Shown: piece by piece, positions 1 through 6,280 of the stretch
Position numbering within the stretch: the first letter of the stretch is position 1
Layout: each line of letters starts with the position of its first letter
Assembly (NCBI GenBank): GCA_004556875.1
Contig: SFFP01000115.1
Span: forward strand, 1 to 6,280
Origin: Ruminococcus flavefaciens
Lineage (GTDB): Bacteria > Bacillota_A > Clostridia > Oscillospirales > Ruminococcaceae
DNA: 6,280 nucleotides
Direction: 5' to 3'
Program-made: the position numbers and the translations under genes
Notes under the pieces: generated by a model
The model's database searches: none
What the model was told of the DNA's origin: nothing
The model's input: the letters and a program-made list of their open reading frames with translations, nothing else

Positions 1-1
1 C

Positions 2-793
2 CCGAGAATAGTATTCTTCGGCTTTTCAGACGGTGAAAATGTGCTTTTTGAGGATATTGACAGAAATTTCTATGAGATAAACAACGGCTACGGCGTATGG
101 TACGCTTACGGAGGACACAGAATATGGAGTGCTCCTGAGGTAATGCCTGAAACTTATCTCCCTGATAATTCAAAGGTCGAAGCAATTTTTGACAATGGCA
201 CACTCACTCTTACGCCTCCAAAAACAAAATTTGGCAAGCAGTTCGAAATGGTCATTAAGATGGACAACCAAAATTCAGTAACCATTGAAAATAAGATCAC
301 TAATTGCTCTGATAAGCCTGCGGAGTTCGCGCCGTGGTCTGTAACAGGACTTGCGGCAGGCGGAACCGAGATCATCCCTCTTTGCAGAGATGACAAAGGT
401 TTTTTGCCTAACAGGACTATGGCGCTGTGGAGCTATTCAGATGTAAAAGACGAAAGATTCACACTAAGCGATAAATATGTTCTGCTGAGACAGGATCCCA
501 AGATCAAGAAAGCCTTTAAGGCAGGCTTTAATGTTACAGGAAAACAGATAGTGTACATTAACGGAAGACGCATCTTCAGAATGTGCTTTGACGAATATGA
601 AAAGACAGAGTATCCTGATTTTTGCTGTAACTTTGAAACTTACACCAATGACCTCTTCCTTGAATGTGAGCTTCTCGGAGAGCTGAAAGCTTATCAGCCC
701 GGTGAGACAGCTTCCATTACGGAGAAATGGGAACTCAGTTCGACTGACTGGGGAACCGACAAGGTGATAGAGGAGTTTGTAAGTAAAATTTAA
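2..793 (+). CDS. Mutarotase-fold, DUF4380-like protein (5'-truncated by window edge)
   Basis: The reading frame is open from the first bases of the window to TAA at 791-793, giving 263 visible codons. A GTG at 41 could be read as a start, but the codons before it (PRIVFFGFSDGEN) continue the protein in a family-like way, so the real start probably lies upstream. Recognisable motifs are YGGHRIWSAPE (visible residues 36-46), ETYLPDN shortly after, a central FAPWSVTGLAAGG, and a C-terminal ETYTNDLFLECELLGEL followed by PGETASITEKWEL. This pattern recalls DUF4380-type proteins with the beta-sandwich fold of galactose mutarotases. I see no signal peptide or membrane segment, though the N-terminus is missing. 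Only one histidine is visible (in GGHRIW), whereas classical aldose 1-epimerases use two, so mutarotase activity is uncertain. Its place 22 bases ahead of a xylosidase-like gene suggests a role in pentose or oligosaccharide handling. Codon use is less biased than in the genes downstream. Confidence 0.7.
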   Translation, partial: PRIVFFGFSDGENVLFEDIDRNFYEINNGYGVWYAYGGHRIWSAPEVMPETYLPDNSKVEAIFDNGTLTLTPPKTKFGKQFEMVIKMDNQNSVTIENKITNCSDKPAEFAPWSVTGLAAGGTEIIPLCRDDKGFLPNRTMALWSYSDVKDERFTLSDKYVLLRQDPKIKKAFKAGFNVTGKQIVYINGRRIFRMCFDEYEKTEYPDFCCNFETYTNDLFLECELLGELKAYQPGETASITEKWELSSTDWGTDKVIEEFVSKI

Positions 794-801
794 TTGATTG
801 G

Positions 802-808
802 AAAGGGG
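802..808 (+). promoter_or_regulatory. Ribosome binding site deciding the GH3 start
   Basis: AAAGGGG lies 7 bases before the ATG at 816. It rules out the in-frame TTG at 798, which lies upstream of the site, and the ATG at 810, which is only one base beyond it. Confidence 0.7.
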
Positions 809-815
809 AATGCTT

Positions 816-2894
816 ATGGAAAAGTACAGGGATGAAGCATTGTCCGCACTTGAGAGAGCCGAAGACCTTACCGACAAGCTTTCGGTAGAGGAACAGGCAG
901 AACAGCTCAAGTATGACGCTCCTGCTGTGGAAAGACTTGGAATCCCGGCATACAACTGGTGGAGCGAAGGCCTGCACGGTGTTGCGAGAGCAGGAACAGC
1001 TACGATGTTCCCTCAGGCTATAGGTCTTGCGGCAATGTTTGACGATGAAGCTGTACTTAAAGCTGGAGAAATTACTTCTGTTGAAGCAAGAGCAAAGTAC
1101 AATGAATATTCCGCTCACGGAGATCGTGACATATATAAAGGACTCACACTCTGGTCACCGAATATAAATATATTCCGTGATCCGAGATGGGGCAGAGGTC
1201 AGGAGACATACGGTGAAGATCCGTTCCTGACAACAAGACTTGGAGTTGCTTACACAAAGGGACTTCAGGGCGACGGAAAAGTCCTCAGAACAGCAGCCTG
1301 TGCAAAGCATTTTGCAGTACACAGCGGTCCTGAGGCAACAAGACATGAGTTTGATGCAAAGGCAAACATGAAGGACATGACAGAGACTTATACCGCTGCT
1401 TTCGAGGCACTCGTCAAGGAAGCTAAGGTTGAAAGTGTCATGGGTGCTTACAACCGTGTAAACGGCGAGCCTGCCTGTGCAAACACATTCCTTATGAATA
1501 AGCTTGAGGAATGGGGATTTGACGGTCACTTTGTTTCAGACTGCTGGGCATTAAGAGATTTCCACACAAATCACGGTGTGACAAAGACCGCTCCCGAGTC
1601 AGCAGCTTTAGCACTTAAAAAAGGCTGTAACCTCAACTGCGGAAATACATATCTCCACCTGCTCATCGCTTTCAATGAAGGACTCATTACAGAGGAAGAC
1701 CTGAGAAAGTCCTGCATCAAGCTGATGAGAACAAGAATAAGACTTGGTATGTTTGACAAGTCTACAGAATACGATGACCTTAACTATGATATCGTATCCT
1801 GCGATGAGCATAAGGCGTTCTCACTGAAATGTTCAGAGCGCTCGATGGTGCTCCTTAAAAACAATGGTATCCTGCCGCTGGACGGCAGCAAATACAAGAC
1901 TATCGGAGTTATCGGTCCAAATGCCGACAGCGTTCCTGCACTTGAAGGAAACTACAACGGCAAGGCTGATGAGTACGTAACATTCCTCAACGGAATACGC
2001 GAGGCTCATGACGGAAGAGTCATTTACTCCGAGGGAAGTCACCTTTATAAGGACAGATGTATGGGTCTTGCACTTCCTGATGACAGACTTGCTGAGGCTG
2101 CAATAATCGCAGAACACTCTGATGTAGTTGTTCTCTGTGTTGGTCTCGATGCAACTATCGAAGGTGAAGAGGGAGATACAGGTAATGAATTCTCCTCTGG
2201 TGACAAGAACGATCTCAGACTTCCTGAGTCACAGAGAAAGCTTGTTAAGACGGTAATGGCTGTTGGAAAGCCTGTCATCATAGTTACTGCCGCAGGCAGT
2301 GCGATAAATGTGGAAGCAGACTGCGATGCTCTTATTCACGCATGGTATCCCGGTCAGCTCGGAGGAAGAGCTCTTGCGAATATACTTTTTGGCAAGGTAT
2401 CTCCTTCAGGCAAGCTCCCCGTTACATTCTATGAGGACGCTTCAAAGCTGCCTGATTTCTCAGACTACAGCATGAAGAACCGTACTTACAGATATGCCAA
2501 GGATAACATACTTTATCCTTTCGGCTTCGGACTTACTTACTCCGAAACAGAATGTTCGGAGCTGTCATTCGCAAACGGTACTGCTTCTGTAAAGATCACA
2601 AATACAGGCAGCCGCGCTACAGAAGACGTAGTCCAGTTTTATATTAAAGGTTATTCGGAGAACGCAGTTCCCAACCATAGCCTCTGCGGCTTTAAGAGAG
2701 TCGCACTTGAACCCGGCGAGACCAAGACCGTACAGGTCGATCTCCCTGAGAGAGCCTTTATGGCTGTCAATGAAAAGGGCGAATGGATAAAGGAAGGCAG
2801 CGAGTTCACCCTCTATGCAGGAACTTCGCAGCCTGACCAGCTAAGCGAAAAGCTTAACGGCAAGAAATGCACAACTCTGAAAATAAATTTCTAA
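816..2894 (+). CDS. Glycoside hydrolase family 3 enzyme, probable intracellular beta-xylosidase
   Basis: This 692-residue protein should remove xylose (or glucose) from the non-reducing end of imported beta-linked oligosaccharides by a retaining mechanism. The domain order is that of GH3: an N-terminal barrel (about residues 15-300), an alpha/beta sandwich (about 345-560) and a C-terminal fibronectin III-like domain (about 586-677). Visible motifs are NWWSEGLHG near the start, DPRWGRGQETYGEDP (122-136), KHFA (K164-H165), the nucleophile region FVSDCWAL with D242 as predicted nucleophile, and GLDATIEGEEGD (443-454), which should carry the acid/base glutamate (E449, E451 or E452). The GQETYGEDP and SDCWA forms favour the xylosidase branch over typical SDW beta-glucosidases, but the substrate cannot be settled by eye; beta-glucosidase or arabinofuranosidase remain possible. 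There is no signal peptide, so it should act in the cytoplasm. The start at 816 is chosen from the ribosome site. It lies 22 bases after gene 1 and 11 before xylA. Confidence 0.9.
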   Translation: MEKYRDEALSALERAEDLTDKLSVEEQAEQLKYDAPAVERLGIPAYNWWSEGLHGVARAGTATMFPQAIGLAAMFDDEAVLKAGEITSVEARAKYNEYSAHGDRDIYKGLTLWSPNINIFRDPRWGRGQETYGEDPFLTTRLGVAYTKGLQGDGKVLRTAACAKHFAVHSGPEATRHEFDAKANMKDMTETYTAAFEALVKEAKVESVMGAYNRVNGEPACANTFLMNKLEEWGFDGHFVSDCWALRDFHTNHGVTKTAPESAALALKKGCNLNCGNTYLHLLIAFNEGLITEEDLRKSCIKLMRTRIRLGMFDKSTEYDDLNYDIVSCDEHKAFSLKCSERSMVLLKNNGILPLDGSKYKTIGVIGPNADSVPALEGNYNGKADEYVTFLNGIREAHDGRVIYSEGSHLYKDRCMGLALPDDRLAEAAIIAEHSDVVVLCVGLDATIEGEEGDTGNEFSSGDKNDLRLPESQRKLVKTVMAVGKPVIIVTAAGSAINVEADCDALIHAWYPGQLGGRALANILFGKVSPSGKLPVTFYEDASKLPDFSDYSMKNRTYRYAKDNILYPFGFGLTYSETECSELSFANGTASVKITNTGSRATEDVVQFYIKGYSENAVPNHSLCGFKRVALEPGETKTVQVDLPERAFMAVNEKGEWIKEGSEFTLYAGTSQPDQLSEKLNGKKCTTLKINF

Positions 2895-2895
2895 T

Positions 2896-2900
2896 GGAGG
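2896..2900 (+). promoter_or_regulatory. Ribosome binding site deciding the xylA start
   Basis: GGAGG immediately follows the GH3 stop codon and lies 5 bases before the ATG at 2906. It sets the xylA start there rather than at the in-frame ATGs at 2867 (inside the GH3 gene) or 2894 (overlapping the GH3 TAA). Its position suggests that terminating ribosomes can help initiate xylA. Confidence 0.8.
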
Positions 2901-2905
2901 ATAAA

Positions 2906-4219
2906 ATGGAATTTTTCAAGAATATCGGTAAGATCGAGTATAAGGGCAAGGACAGCAAGGATCCGCTTTCATTCAAGTATTACAACCCTGATGAGATCAT
3001 CAATGGCAAGAAGATGCGCGACCACCTCAAGTTTGCACTTTCATGGTGGCACACAATGGGCGGCGACGGAACAGATATGTTCGGCTGCGGCACAACAGAC
3101 AAGACATGGGGTCAGGCTGATCCTGCTGCAAGAGCTAAGGCTAAGGTAGATGCAGCTAAGGAGATCATGGATAAGCTTTCCATCGATTACTACTGCTTCC
3201 ACGACCGTGACCTTTCTCCTGAGTACGGCAGTCTCAAGGAAACAAATGCTCAGCTCGACATCGTTACAGATTATATGAAGTCTGTTATGGGCGACAAGAA
3301 GTGCCTCTGGGGTACAGCTAAGTGCTTCGATCACCCAAGATTTATGCACGGTGCAGGTACATCACCTTCTGCTGATGTATTTGCTTTCTCAGCTGCACAG
3401 ATCAAGAAGGCTCTTGAGTCTACAGTAAAGCTCGGCGGTAACGGATACGTATTCTGGGGCGGCCGTGAGGGTTATGAGACTCTCCTCAACACAAACATGG
3501 GTCTTGAGCTCGACAACATGGCTCGTCTTATGAAGATGGCTGTTGAGTACGGACGTTCTATCGGCTTCAATGGCGATTTCTACATCGAGCCAAAGCCAAA
3601 GGAGCCAACAAAGCATCAGTATGATTTCGATACTGCTACTGTTCTGGGATTCCTCAGAAAATACGGTCTCGATAAGGACTTCAAGATGAACATCGAAGCA
3701 AACCACGCTACACTTGCTCAGCACACATTCCAGCATGAGCTCCGTGTATCAAGAGACAACGGTGTATTCGGTTCTATCGATGCTAACCAGGGCGATCCGC
3801 TTCTCGGCTGGGATACAGACCAGTTTCCGACTAACCTTTATGACACAACAATGTGTATGTATGAAGTAATCAAGGCAGGCGGCTTCACAAACGGCGGTCT
3901 TAACTTCGACGCTAAGGCAAGAAGAGGAAGCTTCACACCTGAGGATATCTTCTACAGCTACATCGCAGGTATGGACGCATTTGCCCTCGGTTTCAGAGCA
4001 GCTCTCAAGCTCATCGAGGACGGTCGTATCGACAAGTTTGTTGAAGACAGATACTCTTCATGGACAAAGGGCATCGGTGCAGATATCATTGCCGGCAAGG
4101 CTGATTTCGCATCACTTGAAAAGTATGCTCTTGAAAAGGGAGAGGTAACAGATTCACTCTCAAGCGGCAGACAGGAAATGCTTGAGTCTATCGTTAATAA
4201 CGTTCTTTTCAGTCTGTAA
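2906..4219 (+). CDS. xylA: Xylose isomerase, class II
   Basis: This 437-residue cytoplasmic enzyme interconverts D-xylose and D-xylulose using two divalent metal ions. The length and the long N-terminus (MEFFKNIGKIEYKGKDS) mark it as class II. The expected catalytic and metal-binding residues are all visible: H99 and D102 in FHDRD, E228 and K230 in IEPKPKEP, E264 and H267 in IEANHATLAQH, D292 in SIDANQGD, D303 and D305 in GWDTDQFP, and D335 in NFDAKARRG. WGGREGYETL is also present. The metal ligands match the well-known class II series (E232, E268, H271, D296, D307, D309, D339 in the Thermotoga enzyme) with a constant offset of four. LAQHTF and DANQGD replace the commoner LAGHTF and DANRGD; from memory, clostridial relatives share these variants. 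The C-terminus (QEMLESIVNNVLFSL) is complete. By hand count about 36 of 37 lysine codons are AAG, pointing to high expression. It follows the GH3 gene by 11 bases, so the two are almost certainly co-transcribed and probably translationally coupled. Xylulokinase is not in the window. Confidence 0.98.
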   Translation: MEFFKNIGKIEYKGKDSKDPLSFKYYNPDEIINGKKMRDHLKFALSWWHTMGGDGTDMFGCGTTDKTWGQADPAARAKAKVDAAKEIMDKLSIDYYCFHDRDLSPEYGSLKETNAQLDIVTDYMKSVMGDKKCLWGTAKCFDHPRFMHGAGTSPSADVFAFSAAQIKKALESTVKLGGNGYVFWGGREGYETLLNTNMGLELDNMARLMKMAVEYGRSIGFNGDFYIEPKPKEPTKHQYDFDTATVLGFLRKYGLDKDFKMNIEANHATLAQHTFQHELRVSRDNGVFGSIDANQGDPLLGWDTDQFPTNLYDTTMCMYEVIKAGGFTNGGLNFDAKARRGSFTPEDIFYSYIAGMDAFALGFRAALKLIEDGRIDKFVEDRYSSWTKGIGADIIAGKADFASLEKYALEKGEVTDSLSSGRQEMLESIVNNVLFSL

Positions 4220-4226
4220 GGCTGAA
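4208..4226 (+). other. Small hairpin across the xylA stop codon
   Basis: TTCAGTC pairs with GGCTGAA around the loop TGTAA. This is a 7-bp stem with one G-T wobble that encloses the xylA TAA. The sequence after it (4227-4248) is AT-rich but has no run of Ts directly at the stem base, so it is at best a weak attenuator. It could be chance, and ribosomes reaching the stop codon would unfold it. Confidence 0.25.
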
Positions 4227-4248
4227 CAATATTAAAATTTTCTTATTT

Positions 4249-4253
4249 GGAGG
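4249..4253 (+). promoter_or_regulatory. Ribosome binding site of the binding-protein gene
   Basis: A full GGAGG lies 9 bases before the ATG at 4263. It sits in a 43-base gap that is AT-rich and otherwise holds only the weak hairpin over the xylA stop. No paired -35 and -10 boxes were found there, so the gene probably depends on transcription from upstream. Confidence 0.75.
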
Positions 4254-4262
4254 TCAAGAAAA

Positions 4263-5645
4263 ATGAAAAAAGCATTATCGGTCATCTCAGCATTCGCTCT
4301 TCTCGCAACAACAGCTATGACAGCTTGCGGTAAGAAGGAAGAATCAAGCAGCTCAACTCCTGCAACAAAGGATGGAAAAACAGTCCTCAAGCTTATGACA
4401 TTCACAAAGGAAGTTCCCGGAATGGTTGATAAGTTCATGGAATTACACCCAGACTTTGCAGCAAAGTACGAAGTTAAGGTAACAGAAGTTCCTACAACTG
4501 AAGGCCAATATCAGCCTGCTCTTGACCAGGCGCTCAAGGGCGGCGGAGCAGACGCACCAGATTTCTACTGTGCAGAAGCTGCATTCGTTCTTAAGTACAC
4601 AAAGGGCGATGCTGCAAGTTTTGCTTGCCCATACGAAGAGCTCGGCATCGACGTTGACAAGGAGATCGCTGACGCTCAGATCGCTCAGTATTCAGTAGAT
4701 ATCGGTACTAACCCTGACGGTAAGGTAGTTGGTCTCGGATATCAGGCTACAGGCGGTGCATTCATCTACAGACGTTCAGTTGCTGAGGCTGCATTCGGTA
4801 CAGACGATCCGGCTGAGGTTGAGAAGCAGATCGGTGCCGGCTCAGGCAACTGGGATCAGTTCTTCAAGTGCGCTGAGGATCTCAAGAAGAAGAAGATCGC
4901 TATCATCTCCGGTGACGGTGACCTCTGGCACGCAGTTGAGAACAGCTCTGACAAGGGCTGGATCGACGAGAACAATACTCTCTACATTGATCCTAAGCGT
5001 GAAGCATTCCTCGATCTCTCCAAGAAGCTCAAGGACAACGGATACCACAACGATACTCAGGACTGGCAGGATGGCTGGTTTGCTGATATGAAGGGCGAGG
5101 GTGAGAAGCCTGTTCTCGGTTTCTTCGGACCTGCTTGGCTCATCAACTACTCACTCAAGGACAACTGCGGCGGTACTAAGGTTGGCGAAGGCACATTCGG
5201 CGACTGGGCAGTATGCCAGTCACCAGTTGGTTTCTTCTGGGGCGGTACATGGCTCCTCGCTAACAAGGATTCCAAGAACAAGGAAGCTGTTGGTGAGATC
5301 ATCAGATGGATCACACTCGATACTTCTGAGCAGGGTCTCCAGTATATGTGGGCTAACGGCACACTCAACGGCGAAGGCGGTACTAAGGACTGCGTAGCTT
5401 CTAACGTTGTTATGGAGAAGTCTGACGGATCAGTTGATATCCTCGGCGGACAGAATATGTTCGACGTATTCACAAAGGCTAACGAGTTTGCTAAGGGCGA
5501 TAACCTTACACAGTTTGACGAAACAATCAACAGCCAGTGGCGTGATCAGGTTCGTCAGTACACAAGCGGTGCTAAGTCCAGAGAAGCTGCTATCAAGGAC
5601 TTCAAGCAGGCTGTTGGCGATAACCTCGACATTAAAGTTGACTAA
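4263..5645 (+). CDS. Sugar-binding lipoprotein of an ABC importer (family 1, MalE-like)
   Basis: This 460-residue protein should sit on the outer face of the cell membrane and deliver a sugar to the ABC permease. It opens with a lipoprotein signal: KK at residues 2-3, a hydrophobic stretch at 4-19, and the lipobox MTAC with C22 as the modified cysteine. A charged, serine-rich linker (KKEESSSSTPATKDG) then leads into a family 1 extracellular solute-binding fold, which fills the rest. Tryptophans that could stack on sugar rings cluster in the second half: W268, W272, W292, W326 and W330 (FFWGGTW). The context (xylosidase-like GH3, xylA and a MalF-like permease) suggests xylo-oligosaccharides or xylose as ligand, though this class also binds other oligosaccharides. 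About 38 of 42 lysine codons are AAG by hand count, with the AAA codons confined to residues 2, 3 and 38 and the extreme C-terminus, so high expression is likely. The hairpin just after the stop may protect this part of the mRNA. Confidence 0.95.
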   Translation: MKKALSVISAFALLATTAMTACGKKEESSSSTPATKDGKTVLKLMTFTKEVPGMVDKFMELHPDFAAKYEVKVTEVPTTEGQYQPALDQALKGGGADAPDFYCAEAAFVLKYTKGDAASFACPYEELGIDVDKEIADAQIAQYSVDIGTNPDGKVVGLGYQATGGAFIYRRSVAEAAFGTDDPAEVEKQIGAGSGNWDQFFKCAEDLKKKKIAIISGDGDLWHAVENSSDKGWIDENNTLYIDPKREAFLDLSKKLKDNGYHNDTQDWQDGWFADMKGEGEKPVLGFFGPAWLINYSLKDNCGGTKVGEGTFGDWAVCQSPVGFFWGGTWLLANKDSKNKEAVGEIIRWITLDTSEQGLQYMWANGTLNGEGGTKDCVASNVVMEKSDGSVDILGGQNMFDVFTKANEFAKGDNLTQFDETINSQWRDQVRQYTSGAKSREAAIKDFKQAVGDNLDIKVD

Positions 5646-5661
5646 TTAATCCCTAAAGAGA

Positions 5662-5688
5662 AGCAGTACCGCGCAATGCGGTACTGCT
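5662..5688 (+). other. Perfect 11-bp hairpin between binding-protein and permease genes
   Basis: AGCAGTACCGC (5662-5672) and GCGGTACTGCT (5678-5688) are exact reverse complements around the 5-base loop GCAAT. The stem starts 16 bases after the binding-protein stop codon. It is followed by CCTAAATAAAAAGG, not by Ts, so it is not a standard intrinsic terminator on this strand; the other strand also lacks a T-tract after it. An mRNA-stabilising or processing hairpin that raises binding-protein output relative to the permease is the best reading, by analogy with malE-malF type intergenic regions. Partial termination cannot be excluded. Confidence 0.75.
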
Positions 5689-5698
5689 CCTAAATAAA

Positions 5699-5705
5699 AA
5701 GGAGG
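5699..5705 (+). promoter_or_regulatory. Ribosome binding site supporting a TTG start for the permease
   Basis: AAGGAGG lies 9 bases before TTG at 5715. The frame is closed by TAA at 5691 and contains no ATG or GTG start near the site. The next in-frame ATG is codon 85, inside a membrane segment, so TTG is the only sensible start. Confidence 0.8.
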
Positions 5706-5714
5706 TTTACGGCT

Positions 5715-6280
5715 TTGAAAACTAAGCTCAAGGGTATTAGTTATTCAAAATACGGATATTTATTCAGTATTCCTTTTGTTGTTGCATTTTTGATTTTTAC
5801 GCTGTATCCTACAGTATATACAGCTACCCTCGGTTTTACAGATTGTAAAGGTCTGAACAGTGACAATTATCATTATTTGACAAGTGACATTTTTCAGAAC
5901 TTTAGAGATGTAATAGAGAATGAATCCTTTAAAAAATCTCTGCAAAATACGGTTCTTATCTGGGTAATGAACTTCATTCCTCAGATCACTATCGCGCTTC
6001 TGCTGACAGCCTGGTTCACCTCGCACAGCAATGAGATCAAGGGAAAAGGTTTCTTTAAAGTAGTTTTCTATATGCCGAACATCATTACAGCTGCAACAGT
6101 TGCGATCCTGTTCAAAGCTATTTTCAGCTATCCTGTTGGCCCTGTAAACGACATACTTGTCAGCACAGGCCTCAGAGATTCTGCATTCTATTTCACAAAC
6201 AGCCGCTGGGCTGCAAGGCTTATCATTGCCTTCATCCAGTTCTGGACATGGTACGGAAATACAATGATCGTACTTGTTTC
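5715..6280 (+). CDS. ABC sugar permease, MalF/UgpA type (3'-truncated by window edge)
   Basis: The frame runs from TTG at 5715 to the window end without a stop, giving 188 codons; a full protein would be about 290-320 residues. It should be one of two membrane subunits of the importer served by the lipoprotein upstream. A short basic N-terminus (KTKLKG) leads into a first membrane helix at about residues 15-35 (GYLFSIPFVVAFLIFTLYP), then an outward-facing loop with LGFTD, as is common in this family. A second helix spans about 79-101 (VLIWVMNFIPQITIALLL), then KGKGFFKVVFYMPNIITAA begins a third at about 116-137, and another starts near 166. The conserved EAA loop that contacts the ATPase would lie beyond the window. 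Eight of 11 lysine codons are AAA, unlike the gene before it, so lower expression is likely. The other permease and the ATPase are not seen; in many Firmicutes CUT1 importers the ATPase is a shared MsmK-like protein encoded elsewhere. Confidence 0.93.
   Translation, partial: MKTKLKGISYSKYGYLFSIPFVVAFLIFTLYPTVYTATLGFTDCKGLNSDNYHYLTSDIFQNFRDVIENESFKKSLQNTVLIWVMNFIPQITIALLLTAWFTSHSNEIKGKGFFKVVFYMPNIITAATVAILFKAIFSYPVGPVNDILVSTGLRDSAFYFTNSRWAARLIIAFIQFWTWYGNTMIVLV

Noticed and set aside
798..815. TTG at 798 as the GH3 start
   Set aside because: It lies upstream of its own presumed ribosome site; the ATG at 816 has ideal spacing of 7 bases.
794..815. Catabolite-response (cre) or XylR-type operator in the intergenic gaps
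   Set aside because: None of the four gaps contains a palindrome matching these sites; any operator is probably before the first gene, outside the window.
464..955. 163-codon open frame on the minus strand across the gene 1/GH3 junction
   Set aside because: It lies antisense to two well-supported genes, has a cysteine- and serine-rich composition typical of a shadow frame, and has no recognisable motif.
2867..2905. ATG at 2867 as the xylA start
   Set aside because: It would overlap the end of the GH3 gene and has no ribosome site; the GGAGG at 2896 points to 2906, which gives the normal xylose isomerase N-terminus.
4220..4262. Internal promoter before the binding-protein gene
   Set aside because: The AT-rich stretch offers -10-like words (such as TATTAA) but no -35 box at suitable spacing in the gap or in the end of xylA.
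4729..5397. Two + strand open frames (4729-5091 and 5101-5397) inside the binding-protein gene
   Set aside because: They are rich in Ser, Arg and Thr as expected from out-of-frame reading of a codon-biased gene. They lie entirely within a gene with a clear signal peptide and solute-binding fold.
5662..5700. Intrinsic terminator ending the operon after the binding-protein gene
   Set aside because: The hairpin is strong but there is no T-run after it. A permease gene with its own ribosome site follows at once, so full termination is unlikely.
5760..6026. 88-codon open frame on the minus strand over the permease start
   Set aside because: It is antisense to a membrane protein with clear helices, and nothing in it is recognisable.

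Overview
The window looks like part of a hemicellulose (xylan) utilisation operon from a fermentative, anaerobic Gram-positive gut or rumen bacterium. Ruminococcus or a close Clostridia relative is most likely. The evidence is a clostridial-style class II xylose isomerase, a lipoprotein-anchored sugar-binding protein, strong GGAGG ribosome sites with one TTG start, and base composition in the mid-40s % GC judged by eye. The genus is an inference from protein character, not from a search.

All five genes lie on the + strand, close together. In order they are: (1) the 3' part of a gene for a mutarotase-fold, DUF4380-like protein (2-793; its start lies before the window); (2) a cytoplasmic family 3 glycoside hydrolase, probably a beta-xylosidase (816-2894); (3) xylose isomerase, xylA (2906-4219); (4) a sugar-binding lipoprotein of an ABC importer (4263-5645); (5) the first 188 codons of a MalF/UgpA-type permease with a TTG start (5715 to the window end). 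Gaps are 22, 11, 43 and 69 bases. No gene-free stretch exceeds 70 bases. No tRNA, rRNA, CRISPR, insertion sequence, phage gene or operon promoter was seen.

The genes fit one pathway. The lipoprotein captures a sugar, probably xylo-oligosaccharide or xylose, and passes it to the permease. The hydrolase, which has no signal peptide, cuts the imported oligosaccharide inside the cell. Xylose isomerase turns the released D-xylose into D-xylulose. The first protein may act on sugar anomers or bind carbohydrate, but this is unproven. The second permease, the ATPase, xylulokinase and any regulator are not in the window.

Two features stand out. Codon choice changes sharply along the operon: xylA and the binding-protein gene use AAG almost exclusively for lysine, whereas the flanking first gene and the permease do not. 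A perfect 11-bp hairpin without a T-tract lies between the binding-protein gene and the permease gene. Both suggest that xylA and the binding protein are made in much larger amounts than the permease. Otherwise this is a well-formed but ordinary catabolic operon; I see no convincing sign of an undescribed type of system.
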